Shown piece after piece: positions 47,171-55,660 of a stretch of 64,000 nucleotides of DNA (within the stretch, counting starts at the first letter, position 1; each line of letters starts with the position of its first letter). The position numbers were made by a program, and so were the translations under genes. Under the pieces are notes generated by a model. The model ran no database searches. It worked only from the letters and a program-made list of their open reading frames with translations, and had not been told where the DNA came from. The DNA lies in NCBI RefSeq assembly GCF_001423495.1, contig NZ_LMOG01000012.1:398019-462018 (forward strand). The letters are read 5' to 3'. The DNA is from Xanthomonas sp. Leaf131 (GTDB taxonomy: Bacteria > Pseudomonadota > Gammaproteobacteria > Xanthomonadales > Xanthomonadaceae).

Positions 47171-48373
47171 TTATGCGTAACGGAAGAAGGCATCCATCGG
47201 GTCATGCACATCGGCCATGGCATCCGGCAGCGGCAACGGGCCGCGCTTGCCGGCGATCACCTGCACGAAGGCCTGCTTGAAGCGTGCCATCTCCGCGTCG
47301 GTGCCAACGGTGATCCGCGACCAGGTCGGCCATACCGGCCAGCTGCGTCCGATGAACACACCATGGGTGGCCATGTCGTCCTTGAAGCCGGCGGCCGGGC
47401 GCTGCACGTCGACCATGAAGCAGTTGCTCTCCGAAGCAGTGCAGGCATAGCCCTGCTTGGCGAGAAATTCCATCACATCCTTGCGTGTGGCGGCGGTGCG
47501 TGCGCGTCGCTGCGGCACCAATGCCGGATCGCGCAAGCTGGCCAGGCCTGCAGCGGCAGCGGTCACCGGCAGGCTGTTGACGCTGTAGAACATCAGCTTG
47601 GCCAGCAGGTCCGGGCGTGCAGCCGCATAGCCCAGGCGAATGCCGGCCATGCCGTAAAGCTTGGAGAAGGTACGCAACACCACCACGTCCTCGCCTGCGG
47701 CGACCATGTCCACCACGCTGCTGGTGCTCTGCGCAAAGTGGATATAGGCCTCGTCCACCACCAGCACGCTGCCCTTGGGCTTGTGCGCCAGTGCGTAATC
47801 CAGATCCTTGCGCGCAGTCACCGAGCCGGTGGGGTTGTTGGGATTGCAGATGTAGATCACGCCCGGGCTGGCGTCGGCGGCGCACATCGCCTGCACATCG
47901 TGCGAGAAGTCCTTGCGCAACGGCACCTTGATCAGTTTGGCGCCATTGCGGGTGGCGGCGCGCCAACCGGATTCGTAGGTGGGATCGGCGGTGACGAGCG
48001 CGGCGCTGGGTGAGGTGAACGCCAGCATCGTGTAGTCCAGCGGTTCGGTGGAACCGGCGTAGGCCATCAGGTGATTGACCGGCAGCTTGAGCTCGGCGGC
48101 AAGCGTGTTCATCAATTCCATCTGCACATCACGCAAATAACGCCCGCCTTGCGGCGCGATCTGCGCGATGGCCTTGACCGCTGCAGCCGATGGGCCATCC
48201 GGGAATTCGTTGGAGCCGATCATCACCGGCGACAACGCACTTGCCGCTGTCGGCGCGATGGCGGCAGAGCGTTCGGCGGCGCTGGCCAGCAGCGGTAGCG
48301 CATTCGCACCGGCAGCGCCGGCAAACAGCGCGGAGTCGCGGAGAAACGTGCGGCGCGAAAGAGCAGTTTTCAT
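47171..48373 (-). CDS. Tat-type exported PLP aminotransferase (HisC-like fold I)
   Basis: A 400-residue class I/II aminotransferase with an N-terminal twin-arginine signal (SRRTFLRDSALFAGA, R7 R8, then an Ala-rich stretch to LLASA). The fold type I pattern is clear: YAGSTEPLDYTML, the pyridoxal region VIYICNPNNPTGSV, the Asp/Tyr of VVDEAYIHF, and the PLP lysine in RTFSKLYGMAGIRLGYA. It resembles histidinol-phosphate aminotransferases but a periplasmic location would be unusual and rules out that role. Last gene of the operon, 30 bp after ridA. Confidence 0.88.
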   Translation of the reverse strand: MKTALSRRTFLRDSALFAGAAGANALPLLASAAERSAAIAPTAASALSPVMIGSNEFPDGPSAAAVKAIAQIAPQGGRYLRDVQMELMNTLAAELKLPVNHLMAYAGSTEPLDYTMLAFTSPSAALVTADPTYESGWRAATRNGAKLIKVPLRKDFSHDVQAMCAADASPGVIYICNPNNPTGSVTARKDLDYALAHKPKGSVLVVDEAYIHFAQSTSSVVDMVAAGEDVVVLRTFSKLYGMAGIRLGYAAARPDLLAKLMFYSVNSLPVTAAAAGLASLRDPALVPQRRARTAATRKDVMEFLAKQGYACTASESNCFMVDVQRPAAGFKDDMATHGVFIGRSWPVWPTWSRITVGTDAEMARFKQAFVQVIAGKRGPLPLPDAMADVHDPMDAFFRYA

Positions 48374-48403
48374 GACAACCTCCAGCAGGACGGCACGACG
48401 GAT

Positions 48404-48907
48404 TCAAGGACGAACGGCGACCACTTCGATTTCCACCCGGTACAGCGGATTGCCGAGCGCGGCGATCTGGAAGGCCGAGCGTGCCGGCAGATTGGGCTGC
48501 TCCTTGGTGCCGAAGAACTGGCGGTACCCCTCCATGAATCCGTTGAAATCCATCTTGCCGCCCATTGCCGGATCGCCGACCAGAAACACCTGCATCTTCA
48601 CCACATCGCCCATCCCCAAGCCGAGCGTTGCGAGTTGCTGCTTGATCTGGTTCAACACGCTCACCGTCTGCGCCTTGGTGTCGCCGTACGCGGCAGCCGA
48701 GTCTTTGGGCGCACTGGCATCCACCACTGCCGGCACCTTGCCACTGACGTAGACGGTGGCCTTGCCGGCCGGAATTTCAACGGCGGCAGCGATGGGGAAA
48801 TCGCTGTTGGGGATCTTGTGGCGGATCACCTCGGCGGCATGCGCAGCGGTAAGACCCGCAGACCACAGCAGGGCGGCGGTGAGAAACGCAGTCACTGGAC
48901 GGAACAT
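48404..48907 (-). CDS. Secreted RidA family imine deaminase
   Basis: A 167-residue RidA-fold protein with a clear signal peptide (cleavage after AAHA, residue 24). The family parts are TVYVSGKVPAV, QTVSVLNQIKQQLATLGLGM, and NLPARSAFQIAALGNP with the conserved Arg that binds the imine carboxylate. Start at 48907 is set by GGAG 6 nt upstream of MFRPVTAF. A periplasmic RidA would hydrolyse imines made by the neighbouring flavin oxidase, a role suggested by context, not proven. The cytoplasmic paralogue is at 5584-5964. Confidence 0.88.
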   Translation of the reverse strand: MFRPVTAFLTAALLWSAGLTAAHAAEVIRHKIPNSDFPIAAAVEIPAGKATVYVSGKVPAVVDASAPKDSAAAYGDTKAQTVSVLNQIKQQLATLGLGMGDVVKMQVFLVGDPAMGGKMDFNGFMEGYRQFFGTKEQPNLPARSAFQIAALGNPLYRVEIEVVAVRP

Positions 48908-48938
48908 GGCAACTCCTTGCATGAGAGAGAAAGGGAAA

Positions 48939-49364
48939 TCAGTGGCGCAGCAATTTGACGTCGTCGACAGTGACGCGCTCGGCGTGATCGTTGCCGAAGT
49001 GGGTGCGCACATAGCTCACCACCTCGGCCACCTGGCGGTCGTTGAGCATCTCACCGAAACCCGGCATGCCGGCGTGACCGTCGAGCACCATCATGGTGAC
49101 GTAGGGGCCGGCGGCGAGCTTGGGATTGTCGGCGAGTGCAGGATATTCGCCGGCACCTTGCGCGCCGCGCCCAGCCGGCATGTGACAGCCCTGGCAGATC
49201 GCCTGGTAGACATCCTGACCCGATGCCTTGGCAAAGCCTTGCTGCGGGAACAACTGCGTGGCGTCGGAACTCTGCGCCTGCGCCTCATATGCGCCCGGTG
49301 GCAGCAACAACGCAGCCATCGCAACGACGAACGTGGCGGCGACCAAGCGTGATAACAGGCTCAT
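48939..49364 (-). CDS. c-type cytochrome, periplasmic
   Basis: A 141-residue precursor with signal peptide (to about residue 30, AYEAQAQ). A single haem site CQGCH is at residues 57-61 and the axial Met is probably in GHAGMPGFGEML (near residue 100). The start codon overlaps the stop of the flavin oxidase gene (ATGA), so the two are translated together. The most likely role is to accept electrons from that oxidase. Confidence 0.93.
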   Translation of the reverse strand: MSLLSRLVAATFVVAMAALLLPPGAYEAQAQSSDATQLFPQQGFAKASGQDVYQAICQGCHMPAGRGAQGAGEYPALADNPKLAAGPYVTMMVLDGHAGMPGFGEMLNDRQVAEVVSYVRTHFGNDHAERVTVDDVKLLRH

Positions 49365-50992
49365 GCGCGCCCTCCTCCGGCCAGCACGTTGCGATGCAGA
49401 CGGCCCACAACATCGTGCGCAGACAGAATCGCACCTTCCTGCCAGGCCGGGATGTAGGAGACGTGTTCGCCAGCCAGTGCCAGCCGACCGTCGATCTGGC
49501 ACAGCGGCGTGTAGTGTTCGGCACGTGCCTGCTCGGTCCACATACCGAAACAGCCATGCGTGAACGGCACCCGGTGCCAACCGACCGAAATACCATTCTC
49601 GAACTCGCGCGGATATTGCGGATGCAATTGCGTGCCGTATTCGACCGCCTTGCGCACACGTTGCTCCGGGGGCATCGAGGTGAACTGGTAGGCATCCAGT
49701 CCCCACACATACGCGCCGAGCAGCACGCCCTTGCCGGGGCTGTGATAATTAGTGCTGGGATAGCTGATCAAGGTGATCGGCAGATCGGTGTAGCTGATGC
49801 CGCCGTAGATGGCCTCGTCCTCTTCCCAGAAGCGGCGCTTGAACTGCAGCCCCACTTTCACCGATGCCGCATACGGCACCTGACCGATCGCGGTGGTCAT
49901 CGCGTCGCTGGCGGTGACCGGAATGCGGCTCAGCACCGACAACGGAATCGTGCAGATGCACCAGTCGGCACTGGCAATGCGTTCTTCGCCGCCGTGCGCG
50001 GCGTCCTGCCAGGACACGCGCACGCCGCTGCCGTCCTGATCGATTTTGGTGACCTTGGCGTTGTAGGTGATGGCATCGCCGAGCTGAGCCGCAAACGCCT
50101 TGCCGATCTGATCCATGCCACCCACCGGCTGGAACATGGTGGTCTGCATTTCGTAGTTGTTGCCGGCCGCCAGCGTGGTCCACAGCCGTGAGCGCAAGAC
50201 ATCCTGCACGCTGAAAGGATCGGAGAATTCCGGCTTGCCGGACAAGCCGCCGCCGGGATACCGCGCAAAACCGCGCCGCTCGCTGCTGTCCTTGCCTTTG
50301 ACGTAACCGAAGTTGCGATCTAGCGCGCCCCAAGTCCGCAGCGATTCCAACAACACCTCCTGGTCTTCGCGGCTCACGCTCTTGTCCAGGCCCTGCTGCT
50401 GCGTGCACTTGGCCAGCAACTCGGACACGTGACCCTTGTAATCGGCATCGATGGCGCGAAAGCGCTGCGGTTTGCCACCGAAGCCCTTTTCGCTATGCAG
50501 CAGCGCGTTGTAGTTGACCTGATTAAAGGCTTCCAGCGCCACGCCGAATTGCTTGCAGTAACTCAACACCGCCTTGTGGTGATGCGGAATGCGCCACGGG
50601 CCGGGATTGAGATACAGGCCGTCGTCGAACTGGCAGTGTTGCGTTGCCCCGCCCAGTTCGGTGTAACGGTCGCCGCCGCGCAGCGTCCAGTTGCGCCCAC
50701 CGGGGCGGTCGTTGTATTCCAGCAGCTGCACGCGATACCCGGCCTTGCGCAGTTCGAAGGCCGCCGCCATGCCGGCCAGCCCAGCGCCCAGAATCAGCAC
50801 CGAGGCGCCCTTCGGGTCGCCATCCAGTTGCAGCGGTCCTTTGAAGTTGGATTCGGCCGCCATGCCCAGGCTGCTCATCGCCTGATACATCATCGCGCCG
50901 CCAGCGGTCATGCCGATGCGCGCCAGCAATTGCCGCCGCGTCATCGCCCCAGAATGATTGCCTTGCATCAACGCGTAGTCCTTGCATGTCAT
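49361..50992 (-). CDS. Tat-exported flavin amine oxidase/dehydrogenase (MAO family)
   Basis: A 543-residue flavoprotein. A Tat signal with TRRQLLARIG (R19 R20) precedes the FAD dinucleotide fold VLILGAGLAGMAAAFELRKA (residues 65-84) and the RPGGR motif after LLEYND. The C-terminal FAD contact is LALAGEHVSYIPAWQEGAI. The fold is that of monoamine and L-amino acid oxidases; the substrate is not readable. An alternative start at residue 17 would begin exactly at MTRRQLL. The gene is second in the operon, 63 bp after the receptor gene, and overlaps the cytochrome gene. Confidence 0.9.
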   Translation of the reverse strand: MTCKDYALMQGNHSGAMTRRQLLARIGMTAGGAMMYQAMSSLGMAAESNFKGPLQLDGDPKGASVLILGAGLAGMAAAFELRKAGYRVQLLEYNDRPGGRNWTLRGGDRYTELGGATQHCQFDDGLYLNPGPWRIPHHHKAVLSYCKQFGVALEAFNQVNYNALLHSEKGFGGKPQRFRAIDADYKGHVSELLAKCTQQQGLDKSVSREDQEVLLESLRTWGALDRNFGYVKGKDSSERRGFARYPGGGLSGKPEFSDPFSVQDVLRSRLWTTLAAGNNYEMQTTMFQPVGGMDQIGKAFAAQLGDAITYNAKVTKIDQDGSGVRVSWQDAAHGGEERIASADWCICTIPLSVLSRIPVTASDAMTTAIGQVPYAASVKVGLQFKRRFWEEDEAIYGGISYTDLPITLISYPSTNYHSPGKGVLLGAYVWGLDAYQFTSMPPEQRVRKAVEYGTQLHPQYPREFENGISVGWHRVPFTHGCFGMWTEQARAEHYTPLCQIDGRLALAGEHVSYIPAWQEGAILSAHDVVGRLHRNVLAGGGRA

Positions 50993-51055
50993 GGATCGAG
51001 TACGACCGACAAAAACAATGGCGCGGCCGGCAGTGACGCCGACCGCATCACCACC

Positions 51056-53350
51056 TCAGAACGTGTAGGAAAGACTGGCGAACAGCTGGCGCGGCGCGAT
51101 CAACTGGTACGAGCCGGAGCTTTCGTTGGGAAACACCGCACCGATTGCATCGTCCTTGTCGAACAGGTTATAGACCGACAACTGCAATCTGCCGCCTGCG
51201 AGAAAGCCGCTGTCCTCGCCCTGATAGCCAACGCTGCCGTTGACGATGAAGGTGGCATCCACCTGATCGGTATTGAGCGTGTCGCCGTAGCGCTTGCCGG
51301 TGTATTTGGTATCCAGGTTGGCGAAGAAATGCTCGCCTTCCCAGCCGCCGTTGACGCTGAACATCACCTTGGGCGAATCCGGCGCTTCGTTGCCGTCTAC
51401 CTGCACCAGATTGCCGCTGACCGGGCCGAAGTAGTTGTCCTGGAATTCGGATTTATTCCAGGTCAGCGATGCGCCCAGCCGCCAACCCGGCGCCGGCTTC
51501 CACATGCCGGACACTTCCGCGCCATAGGTCTGCACGTCGCCGACGTTGGCGTAGACGGTGGGTGCCACCACCAGCGGGTCCGGATCGGTCAGCGCGATGA
51601 TGCGGTTCTCGTAATCGATCTTGTAGGCGGCGATATAGCCGCTCCACTGGCTGGATTCGGCGCGGATGCCGATATCGATATTGGTGGATTCTTCCGGCGC
51701 GATATCCGGATTGAACGCACCCGAGGTCAGTGCCAGCCGCGGCGCGGAGCTGAAGTTTTCCGCGTAGTTGGCGAACAGTTGTACCCCTTCGGCAAGCTGG
51801 AAACTGGCGCCCACCTGCGGCTGAAACCAGTCGCTGTTCTTGATGGTGACGTCGCGGCGCACGCCGACATTGAAATCGTCCAGATTGGCGATGCCGTTGT
51901 AATCGCGCTTGACATCCAGGCCCTTGGCGCCAAATTCGAAGGTAAGGCGGTCATCGAGCAAGCGCAGCGTATCCTTGATGTAGAGCTGCTTCACCTCGGT
52001 GGAGAAGTGGTTGTCGTAGTAGATGACGATCGGCAGCGAGCCCTTGAGCAGCGCACCGGTGGCCGGGTCCAGGTTGTACAGCGGGCGCACCTGATCGAAG
52101 TCGTAGTTTTCGTACCACGCGCCGACCTCGAGCTTGTTGTGCTCGGTCTCCCACGACACCGCGGTGGTCACACCATAGCGATCGCCGCCCATGATTTCCT
52201 CGCGCCGCGTCATCGCACCGACACGGGTGACATTGCCATTGGCATCGACGATCTGCGGGTCGTTGATGGCGATATCGGTACGCCCCGGCGTGCCGGCGAT
52301 GGCATCGTTGTATAAACCGGTGGCCGTGCTTGGCGGGGTGCCGCCGACGCCGTAACCATGCTTGTTTTCGTAGTAGCCGGTGAAGGTGAAGCCGATCGCA
52401 TCGTTGAACAGGAAATCGCCGTGCAGGCTGAGCAACGAATCGCGTCGGCCGTTCTGCCATTCGCTGTAGTGCTCTGCATCCACTTCCGGATTGCCGGTGA
52501 TGCGTTCGTGCAGATCCCACGCCACCGAACCGTCGGAGTTGTACGACTGCACGTCGTAGTCCTTGCGGTTGTTGTAGATCCATCCCAGGGTCAGGCTGCC
52601 CACGTCCCAGGCCTGGCGGATCTTGGCTTCGAAGTGATCGCTCTTTTGCGTGGCCGGCTCCATGTCCCACACTCCGCCCTGCGTGCGCGATGCGGAGATG
52701 TAAGCGCTGGGGCCGCCGTCCCACCAATCCGGCGTATCCAGGCGCACGAAACTGCGTACCAGATCGTCAGAGCCGATGGTCTGGGTGAGATTGCCGCTCC
52801 AGCTATCGCCACCCTTGGGAGGCAGGCTGGTGTAACGGATCGCACCGCCGAGTGCGTGATACGAGGGCTGGGTGACATCGCCGGAGCCTGCCGACACGGT
52901 GACATCGAGCAGATTCTCGCTGGACACGTAACGGGTGATCGGGCCGCCTTCGCGGGTATCGAAGGTTTCGATCGGAATGCCGTCCAGGGTCACGCCGATC
53001 TGGTTGGCAGAAAACCCGCGGATGGTCATCGAGTCGCCGAACTCGTACAGCCCGAACGGATCGGTGGTCTGCACATTCACGCCGGGCAGGCTCGCCAGTA
53101 GCTGCTGCGGTGCCACGCCGGGCACCTGTGCCTGGATCTCGGCAACAGAGATGGACGCGGTGGTGCGCGTGGAACCGGTGCCGACCACGCTGACCGCATC
53201 CAACGTGCGCGCGTCCTGTGCCAGAACGGGCAGGCTGTGTGCGCCAGCCAGCACCAAGGTCATCGAAGCCAGCGTGCGACCACGCGTGGCGGTGGTGAGA
53301 ATGGCGGCGACCGATGCCGCCAATTGATCGGTGTTCAAGCGCTTGCGCAT
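51056..53350 (-). CDS. TonB-dependent outer-membrane receptor of the amine-oxidising operon
   Basis: A 764-residue receptor. Start at 53350 gives a long signal peptide (about residues 1-45, ending LPVLAQ), a TonB box-like TLDAVSVVG, a plug with the conserved LLASLPGVNVQ, FGDSMTIRGFS and GGAIRYTSLPP segments, and a barrel ending LFASLSYTF. The architecture lacks the Oar-type N-terminal sandwich. First in the five-gene operon, so it should import the substrate that the periplasmic enzymes process. Iron-siderophore use is less likely given these neighbours. Confidence 0.92.
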   Translation of the reverse strand: MRKRLNTDQLAASVAAILTTATRGRTLASMTLVLAGAHSLPVLAQDARTLDAVSVVGTGSTRTTASISVAEIQAQVPGVAPQQLLASLPGVNVQTTDPFGLYEFGDSMTIRGFSANQIGVTLDGIPIETFDTREGGPITRYVSSENLLDVTVSAGSGDVTQPSYHALGGAIRYTSLPPKGGDSWSGNLTQTIGSDDLVRSFVRLDTPDWWDGGPSAYISASRTQGGVWDMEPATQKSDHFEAKIRQAWDVGSLTLGWIYNNRKDYDVQSYNSDGSVAWDLHERITGNPEVDAEHYSEWQNGRRDSLLSLHGDFLFNDAIGFTFTGYYENKHGYGVGGTPPSTATGLYNDAIAGTPGRTDIAINDPQIVDANGNVTRVGAMTRREEIMGGDRYGVTTAVSWETEHNKLEVGAWYENYDFDQVRPLYNLDPATGALLKGSLPIVIYYDNHFSTEVKQLYIKDTLRLLDDRLTFEFGAKGLDVKRDYNGIANLDDFNVGVRRDVTIKNSDWFQPQVGASFQLAEGVQLFANYAENFSSAPRLALTSGAFNPDIAPEESTNIDIGIRAESSQWSGYIAAYKIDYENRIIALTDPDPLVVAPTVYANVGDVQTYGAEVSGMWKPAPGWRLGASLTWNKSEFQDNYFGPVSGNLVQVDGNEAPDSPKVMFSVNGGWEGEHFFANLDTKYTGKRYGDTLNTDQVDATFIVNGSVGYQGEDSGFLAGGRLQLSVYNLFDKDDAIGAVFPNESSGSYQLIAPRQLFASLSYTF

Positions 53351-53437
53351 GCAATCGACCCCCTGGATGGTGTGACGTGCTGAGTGACCGGGCCCGCTCC
53401 CCAAGACCGGCTGACACCGCGGATGCGGCATGCATCG

Positions 53438-53502
53438 ACCATACCCAGCACAGTTCCGCCACAAGCGCCGCGCGGAGGGTAGGGGCGGCGCGGGTGGGTA
53501 GG
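53438..53502 (-). promoter_or_regulatory. Promoter of the amine-oxidising operon with paired GGGTAGG heptamers
   Basis: GGGTAGG heptamers at 53477-53483 and 53496-53502 start 19 bp apart, the outer one in GGTGGGTAGG. On the minus strand the putative -10 TATGGT (53443-53438) lies 34 bp below the nearer heptamer, with CTTGTG as a possible -35. Spacing is identical to the promoter at 40597-40661. Confidence 0.6.
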
Positions 53503-53623
53503 TTGCCGCCGAATTCAACGATCTGAATAGGTACTATCGCCACCCACCTGCGCGCATTCGGACATACCAGGTCTTGCACGCTTGCCATGCCGCGGCGGAT
53601 CGTCAACGCTGCGCAACCGCATC

Positions 53624-54253
53624 ATGAGCACACCCATGCCGCCTGCAGCACCCTCTCTGTTATTGCTCGATTTCGATGGCGTGCTGGTCAGCTACTCGCG
53701 GCCGCGCCGTGTGGCTGCACTTGCTGCTGCAGCGGCGTGCACACCGCAACGCGTGCAACAGGTGTTGTTCGAGCAGGGCCTGGAGCGCGCTTACGATGCC
53801 GGGCTTATCGATACGCCGGACTATCTGGCGCAACTCAGCGAGGGGCTGGGCTGCGCGATCGATCGCACCACCTGGATCGACGCGCGCGTGGCGGCCTGCC
53901 GCGCAGATCCATCCGTGGTGGCGCAGGTGCTGGCGGTATCGGCGACGACGGCCGTGGCGATACTCACCAACAATGGGCCGTTGATGGCGGAGGCGATCGC
54001 GCGGATCGTGCCTGCGCTGTTTCCGTTATTGCAGGGGCGCGTGCTGTGCAGCGGCGCACTCGGCGGCCGCAAGCCCGAGGTGCAGGTGTATCAGCGCGCG
54101 CTTGCGCAGCTGGACGCCACTGCAGCGTGCACCTTGTTTGTCGACGACCTGTTCGTCAACGTGCGTGGCGCGCGTGCAGCAGGCCTGCACGCGGACACAG
54201 TGCGCGATGCACGCGCCTTGCGGCGGGTATTGAAGCGGTATGGGGTGGCATAG
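53624..54253 (+). CDS. HAD-superfamily hydrolase
   Basis: A 209-residue HAD protein with motif I LLLLDFDGVLVSY (nucleophile Asp near residue 17), motif II-like ILTNNGPL, motif III Lys in GGRKPEVQVYQ and motif IV LFVDDLFVNVRGA. The helical insert between motifs I and II marks subclass I. Divergent from the receptor operon, with 273 bp between starts. Substrate unknown. Confidence 0.85.
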   Translation: MSTPMPPAAPSLLLLDFDGVLVSYSRPRRVAALAAAAACTPQRVQQVLFEQGLERAYDAGLIDTPDYLAQLSEGLGCAIDRTTWIDARVAACRADPSVVAQVLAVSATTAVAILTNNGPLMAEAIARIVPALFPLLQGRVLCSGALGGRKPEVQVYQRALAQLDATAACTLFVDDLFVNVRGARAAGLHADTVRDARALRRVLKRYGVA

Positions 54254-54257
54254 GAGA

Positions 54258-54293
54258 GCCGGGATTCGAGATTGGGGAATCGGGAATCCCGGC
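54258..54293. repeat. GGGAATC-type inverted-repeat element, copy 4
   Basis: The arms GCCGGGATTC and GAATCCCGGC are perfectly complementary around GAGATTGGGGAATCGG. It lies between the convergent HAD and argD genes and could also act as a bidirectional hairpin. Confidence 0.65.
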
Positions 54294-54361
54294 GGATCTT
54301 CCCCCGCCCCGCTCACCGGCTCAGCGCCGGCCGCGATGACGCAAGGAAACGCAGATGTCGA

Positions 54362-55588
54362 TCACTTCTGCGCCACGTACTCGGCAATCGCCAAACGCAA
54401 GCGTTCCAACCCATCAGCCAGCTCGGCATCGGTCAGATTGAGCGCTGGCACAAAACGCAACACATCAGGCCCCGCCTGCAACAACAGCAAGCCATGGGTG
54501 GCCGCAAAATCCAGGATCGCCCCGGCCTGCCCGGCATGCGCCGGGGCCAGCACGGCACCCAGCATCAAGCCACGCCCGCGGATCTGTGCGAACACGCCGA
54601 ACTCATCGTTGAGCGCGTCCAGACCGGCGCGCAACGCGGCCGACTGACGCTCTACGTTCTCGGCGATCTGCGGCGAGGCCAGCTTGCGCAGCGCCACGCG
54701 CGCCACCGCCGCGGCCAACGGATTGCCGCCGAAGGTAGTGCCGTGCGCGCCGAACTGCATGGTCTCGGCCACCTTCGTCCCAGCCAGCATCGCACCGATC
54801 GGGAAGCCGCCACCCAGCGCCTTGGCCAGCGTCACGATGTCTGGGGTGACCTGCTCCTGCCAGTGCGCAAACAACGTACCGGTACGGCCCATGCCGCACT
54901 GGATCTCGTCCAGCACCAGCAGCGCATCGTGCTGATCGCACAGCGCGCGCACACGGCTCAAAAAGCCCGGCTCCGCCGGCATCACTCCGCCCTCGCCCTG
55001 GATCGGCTCCAGCATCACCGCCGCCACATCACCCGCCGCCATGGCCGTTTCCAGCGCCGCCACATCGTTGAAATCCACATAGCGAAACCCGCCGGGCAGC
55101 GGCTCGTAGCCTTCCTGGTACTTGGGCTGCGCGGTCGCAGTGACTGACGCCAAGGTGCGCCCATGAAAGCTGCCACGGAAAGTCACGATGACGCGCTTGT
55201 CTGCGGGCCGGCCCTGATTGCTGGCCCACTTGCGCACCAGCTTGATCGCCGCCTCGTTGGCCTCGGTGCCCGAATTGCACAGGAACACTTTCTGCGCAAA
55301 ACGCGAGGCGGTGACCAGCTCCTCGGCCAGCTTCAGCGGCGGTGCGCTGAAGAACACGTTGCTGGTGTGCCACAGCTTGCCGGCCTGTTCGGTGAGCGCA
55401 GCCATCAGATCCGGATCGTTATGGCCCAGCCCGCTGACCGCGATGCCGGCGGACAGATCCACATATTCGCGGCCCTGGTCGTCCCACACGCGACTGCCCT
55501 GTCCACGCTCCAGCACCACCTGGCGCGGGCGGTACACCGGCAGGTAGTAGTGCGCGAGGGACAGGGGCGAATCGGCAGCGGTGCTCAT
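54362..55588 (-). CDS. argD: Acetylornithine/succinylornithine aminotransferase family protein
   Basis: A 408-residue class III PLP aminotransferase of arginine biosynthesis. Features are YLPVYRPRQVVLERGQG, LCNSGTEANEAAIKLVRKW, the PLP loop HGRTLAS and the Lys of TLAKALGGGFPIGAM; LEPIQGEGGV and LDEIQCGMGRTG are also canonical. Start at 55588 (MSTAADSPLSLAHYYLP) gives normal length. It is divergent from the ion channel gene with 72 bp between starts. ArgD specificity is the usual one but the family also contains GabT-like enzymes. Confidence 0.9.
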   Translation of the reverse strand: MSTAADSPLSLAHYYLPVYRPRQVVLERGQGSRVWDDQGREYVDLSAGIAVSGLGHNDPDLMAALTEQAGKLWHTSNVFFSAPPLKLAEELVTASRFAQKVFLCNSGTEANEAAIKLVRKWASNQGRPADKRVIVTFRGSFHGRTLASVTATAQPKYQEGYEPLPGGFRYVDFNDVAALETAMAAGDVAAVMLEPIQGEGGVMPAEPGFLSRVRALCDQHDALLVLDEIQCGMGRTGTLFAHWQEQVTPDIVTLAKALGGGFPIGAMLAGTKVAETMQFGAHGTTFGGNPLAAAVARVALRKLASPQIAENVERQSAALRAGLDALNDEFGVFAQIRGRGLMLGAVLAPAHAGQAGAILDFAATHGLLLLQAGPDVLRFVPALNLTDAELADGLERLRLAIAEYVAQK

Positions 55589-55660
55589 GATGGTGGGTCG
55601 CAGAAGCGGAGGGAGAACCCACATTCTCGCGCATTCTCCGGCCTGCGGCACAATGCGCGC

